Source: Sedimentisphaera salicampi
Lineage (GTDB): Bacteria; Planctomycetota; Phycisphaerae; Sedimentisphaerales; Sedimentisphaeraceae
Assembly: GCF_002117005.1 (NCBI RefSeq)
Contig: NZ_CP021023.1
Span: 682,001 to 746,000, forward strand
Direction of reading: 5' to 3'
Length of the DNA stretch: 64,000 nt
The position numbers and the translations under genes were made by a program. Shown here in pieces: positions 19,835 to 28,798 of the stretch. Every line of letters begins with the position of its first letter. The first letter of the stretch is position 1. Below the pieces are notes generated by a model. The model did not search any database. It had not been told where the DNA came from and saw only the letters and a program-made list of their open reading frames with translations.

Positions 19835-19863
19835 AAAACCGGCAAAAACCTTTGTAAAACCGG
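19835..19863 (+). promoter_or_regulatory. Operator-like repeat, copy 1
   Basis: The sequence runs AAAACCGG, then C, AAAAAC, C, TTTGTAAAAC and CGG. It differs from copies 2 and 3 at only a few positions. It lies about 100 nt upstream of the pseudopilin start, just past the stop of the GH127 gene. It is a probable regulator binding site for the pseudopilin/dockerin unit. Confidence 0.6.
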
Positions 19864-19873
19864 AAAAACGCAA

Positions 19874-21817
19874 TCATTTCACAGTAAACCATACTTTCAT
19901 TGCCCCTTCGCCGCGATGCGACCATGAATAATAAGGCACAAACTTAAACTCAGTCCCCTTGTTGTCAACAAGGCCTGAAAGGACGCAAATTCCGCCTAAA
20001 ATCTCATCTATATATTCTGAATTCAAATTAATATTATCGCCAATTTTTATATTGTCTAATGAGGACTCATTGTCGATTTGCTCTGCACAATAAACAAGTG
20101 GACCGCGTTCCAAGGCGCCCTTGCCGCGATTATTCACAACCTTTTCATTGCACCGGACTATGCGAATTGGCATCGAAATTTTCATTTCAACAAAATCGCC
20201 TGCATCCCAGTATCGATTAATAAGGGCATAGCCATTTTCTACCTGATAATCAAATTCTTTGCCATTAACACAAATTGACACCTTCTCAGCCTTATCATTT
20301 GTGTATCTGTATAGGTCTCCGGGTACAGGTTTTCCCTGCGACCAGCCTGGAATACGCATTCTCAAAGTAAAATAACTGCCATTTTGGGGGTTAACTTCAA
20401 GACGAACCTTACCATCCCAGGGATAATCGGTTTTCATCTCAAGATCGACTTGACTGTCGGTAATTTTCAATGAGGTTTTTGATTTTATGAAAAGATTTAC
20501 GAAAATGTTCTGCTGATCGTATGCATAAATATAACTGCTGATCGTAGGTACAAAACGCACTACATTTGTCGGACAGCACGAACATTTGAACCATGGCTTA
20601 CGGGTTGATTTATTTTTGTTGAATTTGAACTGGCCATCCGATTCAAGCGGATTTGTATAGAAAAACTTATCCCCATCAATAGAAACTCCAGATAAGAAAC
20701 CGTTATACAGAATTCGCTCTACAATATCAATGTATTTCGAATCTCCGTTGAGCCTGAACATACGATCTGACCACATAATATTTGCAATAGAAGCACACGT
20801 TTCGGCATATGCGGTATCATTTGGAAGTTCGTAGTCATCGCCGTAACTCTCAAGATCGTGATGGGCGCCCACCCCGCCGGTAAGATACATCTTGCGGTCA
20901 ACTACACTGTTCCACAATTTTTCGAGAGCCTCGAGATAAGCCTCATCCCTGTCCAATAATGCCATATCAGCGACTGCACAGTACATATATGACGCCCGAA
21001 CGGCATGGCCGACAGCCTCTTCCTGTTCGACAATTGGCTTGTGATCCTGACTGTAGGTGCCGTAAAGCGTCCCTCGCTCTGGATTCCCCCTTTGTTCGAG
21101 AAAGAATTTCGATAAATTTAAGTATTGCTCTTTACCCGTCTCTCTGTAAAGCAGCAGCAGCGCCATCTCAATCTCCTGATGCCCAGGAACCCCCAAATGC
21201 TTACCTGGGCCAAATAAAGAACAGATAAGATCAGCAAACCTGACCGCCACATTTAGAAGTTTATCCTTACCCGTCGCCTTATAATACGCTAACGCAGCTT
21301 CAATCAGATGTCCCGCACAATAAAGTTCGTGCTTAAACTCCAGATCGCTCCATATCTTATCCAGTTGTCTTTCCGGCAAGGAATAATAAGTAAAAAGATA
21401 TCCATCTTCCCACTGGGCCGAAGCGATCTTATCGATCATTTCGTCAACTGTGGTCTCTATTTCTGGGTCAGGACTGACATGGAGACACTTTGCCGCCCCT
21501 TCAATAGCCTTATAAACATCGGAATCGTCGTAAAAAATACCCTTAAAACTATGATTGTTGCCTGATGCGGCATTTACAAAATTATCGATTCTGTTGCCAA
21601 GACTTTTTTTCAGGACAAATCGAATCGTAACTTCCCGGTTGACCTTCTGCCTGTGCTGCCACATCCCGCCTGTAATAACTACATCGTTAAAGTCGACACA
21701 CTGAATGCCTGTATCTTTATTTGCCTTATCATTTTTACAACAGCCTTTTAACCCCACAACAGCCTTGATATCTGTTGGAATCTTCGGCTCTTCAACAATC
21801 TTGTTATCATAATCCAT
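19874..21817 (-). CDS. GH127-type beta-L-arabinofuranosidase, cytoplasmic
   Basis: This 647-aa protein of the GH127 (formerly DUF1680) family would hydrolyse beta-L-arabinofuranosyl linkages. The zinc/thiolate centre of the family is complete: Glu339 and Cys341 in YAETC, then Cys414-Cys415 in CSCCPTN. These match the positions known from the Bifidobacterium enzyme HypBA1 (Glu338, Cys340, Cys417, Cys418; the first of the CC pair is the nucleophile). No signal peptide is present, so it should act in the cytoplasm on imported oligosaccharides, which fits the ABC importer downstream. The ATG at 21815-21817 has no evident ribosome-binding site and follows an A/T-rich stretch, so the message may be leaderless or weakly initiated. 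Operator-like copy 2 lies about 100 nt upstream. Confidence 0.9.
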   Translation of the reverse strand: MDYDNKIVEEPKIPTDIKAVVGLKGCCKNDKANKDTGIQCVDFNDVVITGGMWQHRQKVNREVTIRFVLKKSLGNRIDNFVNAASGNNHSFKGIFYDDSDVYKAIEGAAKCLHVSPDPEIETTVDEMIDKIASAQWEDGYLFTYYSLPERQLDKIWSDLEFKHELYCAGHLIEAALAYYKATGKDKLLNVAVRFADLICSLFGPGKHLGVPGHQEIEMALLLLYRETGKEQYLNLSKFFLEQRGNPERGTLYGTYSQDHKPIVEQEEAVGHAVRASYMYCAVADMALLDRDEAYLEALEKLWNSVVDRKMYLTGGVGAHHDLESYGDDYELPNDTAYAETCASIANIMWSDRMFRLNGDSKYIDIVERILYNGFLSGVSIDGDKFFYTNPLESDGQFKFNKNKSTRKPWFKCSCCPTNVVRFVPTISSYIYAYDQQNIFVNLFIKSKTSLKITDSQVDLEMKTDYPWDGKVRLEVNPQNGSYFTLRMRIPGWSQGKPVPGDLYRYTNDKAEKVSICVNGKEFDYQVENGYALINRYWDAGDFVEMKISMPIRIVRCNEKVVNNRGKGALERGPLVYCAEQIDNESSLDNIKIGDNINLNSEYIDEILGGICVLSGLVDNKGTEFKFVPYYSWSHRGEGAMKVWFTVK

Positions 21818-21916
21818 AAAAAAATAATATATAATAAGGGTTAAATTAATTAAAAGGCAAACAAGCCTTTTTCATAGGAACAATCTTAACCGACAATATC
21901 AAAGGATAAAATAGTC

Positions 21917-21945
21917 AAAACCGGAAAAAACATTTGTAAAACCAG
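21917..21945 (+). promoter_or_regulatory. Operator-like repeat, copy 2
   Basis: AAAACCGG, A, AAAAAC, A, TTTGTAAAAC and CAG: the same orientation as copy 1, about 100 nt upstream of the minus-strand GH127 start. It is followed at once by a 6-2-6 palindrome (21945-21958). Confidence 0.6.
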
Positions 21946-22013
21946 ATTCTTTAGAATCAAACGACCGGAAACCATGATACCCTCCCCGAAAAACCAACCA
22001 ACTTTTACAAAAA

Positions 22014-22042
22014 ACTGTTTTACAAATGTTTTTGCCGGTTTA
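22014..22042 (-). promoter_or_regulatory. Operator-like repeat, copy 3 (inverted)
   Basis: On the minus strand this reads TAAACCGG, C, AAAAAC, A, TTTGTAAAAC and AGT. It faces copy 2 with 68 nt between them. It is on the side of the plus-strand GH127 operon but about 400 nt from its start codon, so a long leader, looping or a distant promoter is implied. Confidence 0.6.
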
Positions 22043-22372
22043 AGGCATTTACTTTCCGAGTGTTTTTGTTAAAAATATTGAAAGTTTAGCAATGAGTTTA
22101 TTTATTCAGGCAAATTTATGTTAAATTCATTAACTGATGCAGCATGTTTAATAAAACATTCAATTTACTTGCAATTTCTTTAAAAACTGTTACGAGCGGC
22201 AATTAGTCCAGAGCAATCAGGATCGACTTCTGACACGGAAGAAAAATCGTGTTTATGTGAACATGGTGCATGCTTTTTCTAAAGCCTTCCAAGAATCAAA
22301 AAACTTTTCAGAAACACCCTTGGGGTGCGATTATCGCCCATAATGAATTATTAGAACGTCTTTTAGCACATA

Positions 22373-22394
22373 AACTCTGCGGCGTAGCAGAGTT
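22373..22394. promoter_or_regulatory. Perfect inverted repeat in the GH127 leader
   Basis: AACTCTGC (22373-22380), a 6-nt loop GGCGTA, then GCAGAGTT (22387-22394). It ends 47 nt before the GH127 ATG. It could be a second operator or a leader hairpin controlling the plus-strand operon. Confidence 0.45.
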
Positions 22395-22441
22395 AGCGTA
22401 TATAATTAAATAAGTCAATATTATCACAAAAGGAAGTAAAA

Positions 22442-24949
22442 ATGGAGAAGTATTTAATTGCAGCACTCGTTCTTGCAGCAGTCGGCGTTTCATCCGCCGA
22501 TGTCATAGACCCAGTACCGTTTTATGAGGTCAAAATCCAAGACACCTTCTGGCAGCCTAAGCTCGAAACGCTTGCCGAATCTACACTGCCTCATGCATTA
22601 GGAAACACAGAAAAAGCGGTAAAACGTCTGCGTCTAACAGCTGAATGGCGCGAAGCAGACAAAAAGGATGGCATGCCATTACCAATCCCTCATCGTTACA
22701 TAACCTCCGATCTGGTAAAAGTAATGGAAGGTGCCGCCCTGCTTCTCAAAGTTAAACCCAACCCGAAAATGGAAAAGGAAATGGACCGCATAATTGATAT
22801 CATCGCACGTGCTCAGCGTGAAGATGGCTATCTCTATGTTACGCATCAGACCAAGAATTACAGCAAGCATTGGAAACCAGAAACTAACTATGACATGATG
22901 GGAAAACGTCCTTATGATTTCCTCGTACACAGCCACGAACTTTATAACATGGGACACCTTTATGAAGCAGCCGTGGCCTATTATCAGGCAACTTGGAAAG
23001 ACAATTTCCTTAAAATTGCTGAGAAAAGTGCTAAGCACATTAATAAAGTAATCTTCGAAGGCGACCCTAATTACAATGACGGCGAACCTGTCATGCAGGC
23101 ACCCGGCCATGAAGAGATCGAACTCGGCCTTGTCAAGCTTTATCGAGTAACAGGCAATAAACTCTACATCGAAATGGCTAAAAAATTCCTCAAAATCCGC
23201 GGAGTAACTTACCAGCCTGAATACGATGGTCGCGGCGTGATGCTTCCACGCTACGCCCAACAGCACAAACCAGTTGCCGAACAGCGCCGCGCAGAAGGCC
23301 ACTCAGTGCGTGCCGGCTATCTCTACGCTGCTATGGCTGAAGTTGACAGTGTACTTGGAGAGAACGATTACAGCAAGGCACTCAACAGCATCTGGCACAA
23401 TATCGTTGACACTCGCTTCTACATTATTGGCGGACTTGGTTCTGGCGCAGGCATGGAAGGCTTCGGCCCGGAATACTACCTGCCTAACCGCAGTGCATAC
23501 AACGAAACCTGTGCTGCAGTTGCAAACGTATTTTTCAACTACCGCATGTTTCTCAAATACGGCGATGCAAAATACATCGATGCCGCTGAAACTTCACTTT
23601 ACAATAACTGTCTCGGTGGCGTTAGTCTTGACGGCAAGACTTTCTACTATTCAAATGTACTCGAAACTGACCTCTATAACAAAAAGGCACGATCAGAATG
23701 GTTTGGCACCGCTTGTTGCCCAGCAAATATTTCCCGTCTGATTCCTCAAGTTGGAAAATATCTCTACGCTAAGCAAAAAAATGATATCTACTGCCTAATG
23801 TATGCCGGCAGCAAAACAAGCATTGAACTGAAAGATGGTCAAAAAGTTGAGTTGAAACAAATCACAGAATATCCTTTCAAGGGCAACATTAAAATCAAAG
23901 TTTCACCAAAAGATGAGAAGAAGGCTTTTGCTGTTAATGTTCGTATACCTACATGGACCGGCCAGCAGTTTACACCAGGCGAACTTTATGATTACACCTC
24001 AAAATCAACCGGCTACACTCTCAAAGTCAATGGCAAAAAAATAAATGGCAAGTCATATTCAACTAAGAAGGGGTTTGCCAGAATCAATCGTAAATGGAAA
24101 AAAGGCGATAAGATAGAACTGTCTATGCCAATGCCGGTACGAATCAACAAAACGATTGACAAAGTTGAAGCAAACCATGACAGATTCGCCGTTACTCGCG
24201 GGCCTTTGGTGTATTGTGCAGAAGAACCTGACAACGGTTACATTCAGCAATATTTCATAGACAAACAACCCGCTGGCTCTGATGTTACCATAGAAGAAAT
24301 GGACGGAGTCCTTTCGGGCATTCCTTCTATAACGATTCCTGCAAAAAAAGCGCTGCCTGATGACGTTAAATCCTCTTCTCTGAAACTTATTCCTTATTAT
24401 GCTCGTTCCAATCGTAAAATTGGCACGATGACCGTATGGGTTCCAGAGAAAAAGGAACTGACAAAACCGAACTATGAAGCACTGGGACTTAAAAAGTACG
24501 CCAATATCCGCGCCTCAATCCATGAAAATGACAAGGGTAACAACTCTACAAAGGGCCTTTATAAATGGCTCGACCCTGAAAACTCGCATGAAAGACTTCC
24601 TCGCTGGAGCTCATGGGGCGACTGGGGCAAAGAGCATTGGGTAGAACTGGACCTTGGCAAAGTGAAAGAAATTGAAAATGTCGCTCCTTACTTCTATGAT
24701 ACGGGGAAAGACAAGTGGATCGTTGTTCCAAAAAAGTGGCATGTTGAAACACGTAAGAGCAAAGATGACAAATGGGTGAAAATGGTTCCTTACAATACAG
24801 ACTCTTACACCACGCAGCTGGACACATACAATACCGTTCAGCCAGACAAGGAACTCAAGGCTCGTTATATCAAGATCGTTATGACCCCAAAGAGAAAAGA
24901 CCTTGGCGTAGGATTACTATCTGTAAATGTTGGCACCAAAGAGGATTAA
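22442..24949 (+). CDS. Secreted GH127 beta-L-arabinofuranosidase with C-terminal F5/8-type module
   Basis: This 835-aa secreted enzyme has a Sec signal (MEKYLIAALVLAAVGVSSAD). Residues about 22-660 form the GH127 catalytic body, with the complete metal/nucleophile set: Glu355 and Cys357 in YNETC, and Cys425-Cys426 in TACCPAN. Residues about 690-835 look like a discoidin/F5-8 type C sugar-binding module (WSSWGDWGKEHWVELDLGK). The ATG is preceded by AAAGGAAG at good spacing. It leads a plus-strand unit with the second GH127-like gene 118 nt downstream. Outside the cytoplasm it would trim beta-L-arabinofuranose from the glycan before import, complementing the cytoplasmic paralogue on the other strand. 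Confidence 0.9.
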   Translation: MEKYLIAALVLAAVGVSSADVIDPVPFYEVKIQDTFWQPKLETLAESTLPHALGNTEKAVKRLRLTAEWREADKKDGMPLPIPHRYITSDLVKVMEGAALLLKVKPNPKMEKEMDRIIDIIARAQREDGYLYVTHQTKNYSKHWKPETNYDMMGKRPYDFLVHSHELYNMGHLYEAAVAYYQATWKDNFLKIAEKSAKHINKVIFEGDPNYNDGEPVMQAPGHEEIELGLVKLYRVTGNKLYIEMAKKFLKIRGVTYQPEYDGRGVMLPRYAQQHKPVAEQRRAEGHSVRAGYLYAAMAEVDSVLGENDYSKALNSIWHNIVDTRFYIIGGLGSGAGMEGFGPEYYLPNRSAYNETCAAVANVFFNYRMFLKYGDAKYIDAAETSLYNNCLGGVSLDGKTFYYSNVLETDLYNKKARSEWFGTACCPANISRLIPQVGKYLYAKQKNDIYCLMYAGSKTSIELKDGQKVELKQITEYPFKGNIKIKVSPKDEKKAFAVNVRIPTWTGQQFTPGELYDYTSKSTGYTLKVNGKKINGKSYSTKKGFARINRKWKKGDKIELSMPMPVRINKTIDKVEANHDRFAVTRGPLVYCAEEPDNGYIQQYFIDKQPAGSDVTIEEMDGVLSGIPSITIPAKKALPDDVKSSSLKLIPYYARSNRKIGTMTVWVPEKKELTKPNYEALGLKKYANIRASIHENDKGNNSTKGLYKWLDPENSHERLPRWSSWGDWGKEHWVELDLGKVKEIENVAPYFYDTGKDKWIVVPKKWHVETRKSKDDKWVKMVPYNTDSYTTQLDTYNTVQPDKELKARYIKIVMTPKRKDLGVGLLSVNVGTKED

Positions 24950-25067
24950 TCCTTTATGGTAGCTCTAAAAATTGCTTTTAAGCAACAAGGTCTAATACAC
25001 CATATAATTGGCTATTGTAGAGCAAAACCCTTTGATTTGTATTTTTGTTGTGAAAGGAAACTTTGAA

Positions 25068-27350
25068 ATGGGAATAGTAAAGGATCAGATGTTATACAAA
25101 AATCTTTTGGCAATTACGGTTATTATACTAACAGTTCTAACTTGCTCAGTCCAGTCTGTTCAGGCCGAAAGTCCCACCCGCGCTTCTATGTCTGCTAACC
25201 CCCCATCAGATAATAAGATCGTAATTACTCCATTCGATTATGAAGGGGTTCAATTGTTAGATGGACCTTTGAAAGTACAATTCGATAGGGTTAAAGATTT
25301 TTATCTATCCCTGCCGAATAATAATATTCTTTACGGTTTTCGCAAACGTGCGGGAATGTATGCCCCGGGCAGAGAAATAGGCGGTGCTTACAGCAATACT
25401 GCGCTTACTTTTGGACAGTGGTTGGGAGCATTTGCTCGAATGTATAAAGTTACCGGCGATCCCGACATACGTAATAAAGCCATGTATATTATGGATGAAT
25501 GGGCGCGAACCATTGAAGACGATGGATATTTCCTTAACACTGAAGAGAAGCTTGGCCATCCTCACTATGTCTACGATAAATTTGTCCAGGGCCTGGTGGA
25601 TATGTATGAATATGTCGGATGCGAAAGAGCTAAACGGTGTCTCGATAAAATAACGGGCTGGGCGGAGAAGAACCTGGACCGCTCGAACCCCTATGCACTT
25701 CCTACAGAATGGTACACCCTTTCAGAAAATCTCTATCGGGCTTACGAACTTACCGGCGACAAGCGTTATTTCGATTTCGCAAAAGTCTGGGAATACACTG
25801 ATTATTGGGGAGCTTTTGCTAAAGATAACAACGTTTTTGAACTTTTGAAAAAAATTGATAGAGATAACAAGGGTTATCATGCCTATAGTCACGTAAACAC
25901 TTTTAGCAGTGCTGCTATGGCTTATAAAGTAACAGGTAAGCGACATTATTTGGACACGATTGTCAATGCTTATAAGTTTCTTAAAAATACTCAGCTTTTT
26001 GCAACAGGAGGTTATGGTCCTGAAGAGCAGCTTATTGTTCCTGAAGGATTGCCTGAAACACTGCTCCCCGTATATAATGGCAAGTGGGATTCTGATCTGG
26101 TATTTCATTTTGAAACGGCCTGTGGTTCCTGGGCAGGCTTCAAGCTATCGCGTTATTTGATGGAATTTACTGGACAAGCAAAGTATGGTGATTGGGCTGA
26201 ACGGCTGGTTTATAACGGCATCGGTGCTCAGCCGCAAATGAACAAAATGGGAATGATAATGTATGGTTCCCGTTACCATTTATGCGGTGCTCAAAAAACC
26301 CTTACTACCACGTGGTTCTGCTGTCAGGGGACACGGCCTCTGGATGTTACTGATTATCATAACTTAATATACTACAAGGATAATAAAAACTTGTATGTCA
26401 ATCTTTTTGTACCATCCCAAGTGCAATGGCATGGTCCGGATGGCACGGTTAAAGTAATTCAGAAAACGCAATACCCTGAAGATGAAACTGTTTGTTTCGA
26501 GATTCAACCGAAAAAGCCGGAGAGTCGATTTGGGTTGAAGTTCCGGATTCCTATGTGGGCTCACAAGGGTGTAGAGGTGATGATAAACGGTACTCCAACT
26601 GAAATAAAAACTATCCCCGGTGAATGGGCGTGCATCAAACGTAAATGGCATTGCAATGATACCGTGACGCTGAAATTTGACCTGTCGCCGCGGATAGAAC
26701 CTTTGCCTGGATACGTATCACCGGTAGCCGTAATGTGCGGCCCAGCTGTAATGGTCAAATCCACAGCGCGTTGGTCAAATGAATTCATTCCCACAAAAAA
26801 GAATTTAAGATTTCCTGCGGATTGGCTTACCGGACGGGGTGGAAGGATAAGATATTCATTTTCACCTTCAATGAAGGCTCCAGTAAACAGAGGAAGCAGA
26901 CTCCGATCAAATGAAGTATTTCGTCCTTTCTATGATATCAAGCCGGGTGAATTTTACCGGATGTATTTTGAGCGTGATGGTCAAAAAATTATACCCTCGG
27001 AGAAATTGTCTTTCAATGGTGTTTGGAAGTCGGAAGATAAGCTTCACTATACAGAGGAGCCAGGAAGTTCATTTGAAGGAAAATTCCAGGGTTCAACTGT
27101 AGTTTGGGAAGGTTTAAGAACTAAAGAGGGCGGAAAAGCAGAAATATGCATTGATGGTAAAAAAGTTGCAGAGGTCGATCAGTACGGTTATACATTTAAG
27201 GGACGAATTGACCAGCATAAAATACCGTTCAGATGGTCAATAACAGACTTGGGCGGCGGCGAACACGAAATCAAGGTGAGTGTTTTATCTGAAAAGAACC
27301 CTAAGTCTGAGGCAACAGAAATTAACATACGACGTTTAACAGTATATTAA
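25068..27350 (+). CDS. Secreted GH127-like (DUF1680) glycosidase, divergent clade
   Basis: I place the start at the ATG at 25068 (RBS AAAGGA, giving 760 aa); the frame is open for 20 codons upstream but without a good RBS. A Sec signal (hydrophobic 9-27, ending VQAES) indicates export. The catalytic residues are recognisable but spaced differently from the two neighbours: Glu349 and Cys352 in FETACGSW (one residue more between Glu and Cys) and Cys418-Cys419 in WFCCQGT rather than CCPxN. This belongs to another clade of the GH127/GH146-like family, so its linkage specificity may differ. The C-terminal 110 residues are a beta-rich possible sugar-binding module. It is probably co-transcribed with the upstream GH127. 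Confidence 0.8.
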   Translation: MGIVKDQMLYKNLLAITVIILTVLTCSVQSVQAESPTRASMSANPPSDNKIVITPFDYEGVQLLDGPLKVQFDRVKDFYLSLPNNNILYGFRKRAGMYAPGREIGGAYSNTALTFGQWLGAFARMYKVTGDPDIRNKAMYIMDEWARTIEDDGYFLNTEEKLGHPHYVYDKFVQGLVDMYEYVGCERAKRCLDKITGWAEKNLDRSNPYALPTEWYTLSENLYRAYELTGDKRYFDFAKVWEYTDYWGAFAKDNNVFELLKKIDRDNKGYHAYSHVNTFSSAAMAYKVTGKRHYLDTIVNAYKFLKNTQLFATGGYGPEEQLIVPEGLPETLLPVYNGKWDSDLVFHFETACGSWAGFKLSRYLMEFTGQAKYGDWAERLVYNGIGAQPQMNKMGMIMYGSRYHLCGAQKTLTTTWFCCQGTRPLDVTDYHNLIYYKDNKNLYVNLFVPSQVQWHGPDGTVKVIQKTQYPEDETVCFEIQPKKPESRFGLKFRIPMWAHKGVEVMINGTPTEIKTIPGEWACIKRKWHCNDTVTLKFDLSPRIEPLPGYVSPVAVMCGPAVMVKSTARWSNEFIPTKKNLRFPADWLTGRGGRIRYSFSPSMKAPVNRGSRLRSNEVFRPFYDIKPGEFYRMYFERDGQKIIPSEKLSFNGVWKSEDKLHYTEEPGSSFEGKFQGSTVVWEGLRTKEGGKAEICIDGKKVAEVDQYGYTFKGRIDQHKIPFRWSITDLGGGEHEIKVSVLSEKNPKSEATEINIRRLTVY

Positions 27351-28720
27351 ACTAGTTGAGCAGCTTGTTTTTCAAGGACGGCAATTCGTCCATCACTTTG
27401 TTGAAGCTGATCTCAAACTCCGCAATGCGTTGCATATAGGATTTTTTGTTTTGGAATTCAGTCTTTGTCTTCAAATTTACCTGCAGTAATTATTATTAGG
27501 ACAAATGAGGCGTTTTAAGTATGCTGCAAAACATTGAGTTAAAGCGGTGCATTCGAATAATGCGTACTTTTCATTGCGGAAGTTGAACAGTCTGAGTTTG
27601 AAATATTGCTTGTCTCTGTATCCATAAGCCTTTTTTTGCAGGGTTCATATTTTAGCAGCTTTCATTTTGCCGTTGCTTATTTTATGTTCATACCAGTTAA
27701 GGATATGGTTTCTCCAAGCTCTTATCCTACTAGCGGCTTTCTTCAGAATCTTGCTCCCGCTGACTTCCGCTTCTTCGATCATGCAAGATTATTTCTTTAA
27801 ATTTGATTTTTGTTTGAATTGCATAATCTATATTGTTTTTGTGCCTCTCCCCTGTCTTTGAATAACCATAATTATACAGATATCCCTTCATATAACAGTT
27901 CGAGGCTCGTATTATTCAAGACTAAAAAACAGCTAAAACAAAAAATCAGCAGCTCAAAGTTGGACGGCTCAGCAGATTTGCGATCATCAGTTGAATGTTA
28001 ACTCGTTAAACCCCAAAACGGTACTTAGGGCAAACTGGCAAATTATGACTTTATAAGGAAAGGATATAGGCACAAGCCGATTTCTCATTTGTTCTGGTGT
28101 TTTCGTTGGTACTTTCATTTCCCGCCGCCCTGTACAGTGTTTTAAGCAAATCTGAGTTTAATGATAATAGATTGCGGCAAGAAGTCAAGGCGAGGATGCA
28201 ATATGTCAAAAAAAATTTAGGAAAATGATTGTATAAGGGAGAGAGGGTAGCATATACCTTTAAGAGGCTCAAAAGGGTGGGGGTCTGGTTAAAATTTCTC
28301 CAGTTCCGCCGGAGTCCCGTTTCCTTTTCCGCCCTTCCCCCTCCGGTTACCCTGCTTCTGGAGCTGAGCAGCGGTTGAGCAGGGGAGCAGCAGCCCAGCA
28401 GCATACATCCAGCAACCCTGACTACATCACAGGCGGCCTGAGTTTGCGCAGGAGAGCGATTCGGGGGTTGATGGGTAGTCAGACAGGGGTAACACATTCG
28501 AAGGCCACACAAGGCAAATTTGAGCTTTGGAATATGTACAATGCGTTCGCACTGTACAAATCCTTGTGTTAGCACAGAGAAAGTTAGCCAAGACTAACAA
28601 ATGTTAGACAAGACAAACTGTCGAGTTCTGGACACAATGGATACGTGAAGGCCAGCGGAGAATGTAAGACCGTTTCGGTATCCCTCGCCCCCGCCCATCG
28701 GCAGCATCCGACCTGCTAAC
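27351..28720. other. Gene-poor stretch with mobile-element debris
   Basis: No intact gene is visible between the GH127 stop and 28.7 kb. It contains an ISL3-type transposase relic (27477-27789). The rest is A/T-rich (27.8-28.25 kb) or carries GAGCAG-rich sequence (28.3-28.45 kb) that yields only an implausible Cys- and Pro-rich reading frame on the minus strand. Confidence 0.6.
27477..27789 (-). pseudogene. Relic of an ISL3-type (IS204/IS1001/IS1165) transposase C-terminus
   Basis: Read on the minus strand, the C-terminal part of an ISL3-family transposase is recognisable: WRNHILNWYEHKISNGKM, then after an in-frame stop TLQKKAYGYRDKQYFKLRLF. In intact members this region reads like ISTGPLEGTNNKIKTLKR followed by AYGFRD. 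The NNKIK core is damaged and the whole N-terminal and DDE part is absent, so the element is dead. No terminal repeats could be paired. It lies 127 bp beyond the GH127 stop and marks the start of the mobile-element zone. Confidence 0.65.
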
Positions 28721-28768
28721 ATCTGAGCATCTGAGCATCTGAGCAGCCGACCAGCTGAGCAGCCGGCT
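28721..28768. repeat. Short tandem repeat ATCTGAGC x3 plus AGCCG-flanked copy
   Basis: Three head-to-tail units of ATCTGAGC at 28721-28744 are followed by AGCCG, a related AGCTGAGC (28753-28760), and AGCCG again. A similar GAGCAG-rich stretch occurs at about 28370-28400. Origin unknown; possibly slippage in a non-coding spacer. Confidence 0.5.
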
Positions 28769-28798
28769 ATCCTCCTCCAGACCAGCCATCGCGGCAGG

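Larger units (their letters stand above)
21818..22441. promoter_or_regulatory. Divergent promoter region between two GH127 genes
   Basis: This is a 624-bp gene-free stretch separating the minus-strand cytoplasmic GH127 from the plus-strand secreted GH127. It holds two inverted copies of the operator-like repeat (21917-21945 and 22014-22042), a short palindrome (GATTCT-TT-AGAATC, 21945-21958), a hairpin (22373-22394), a TATAAT-like hexamer near 22400, and a clear RBS (AAAGGAAG) before the ATG at 22442. No credible small gene was seen. Confidence 0.7.

Noticed and set aside
1-27350. A Bacteroidetes-style PUL
   Set aside because: No SusC/SusD-like pair is present; uptake here is by ABC, SSS and MFS transporters, and regulators are AraC and GntR/LacI type.
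27352-27435. A short minus-strand frame (MQRIAEFEISFNKVMDELPS onward)
   Set aside because: Only 27 residues after a possible ATG, without RBS or recognisable family. It could be a gene remnant but cannot be supported.
28051-28575. A 174-codon open frame on the minus strand
   Set aside because: Its product is a Cys/Pro-rich mixture without any recognisable motif, no RBS precedes it, and it spans GAGCAG-type repeats. It is most likely chance.
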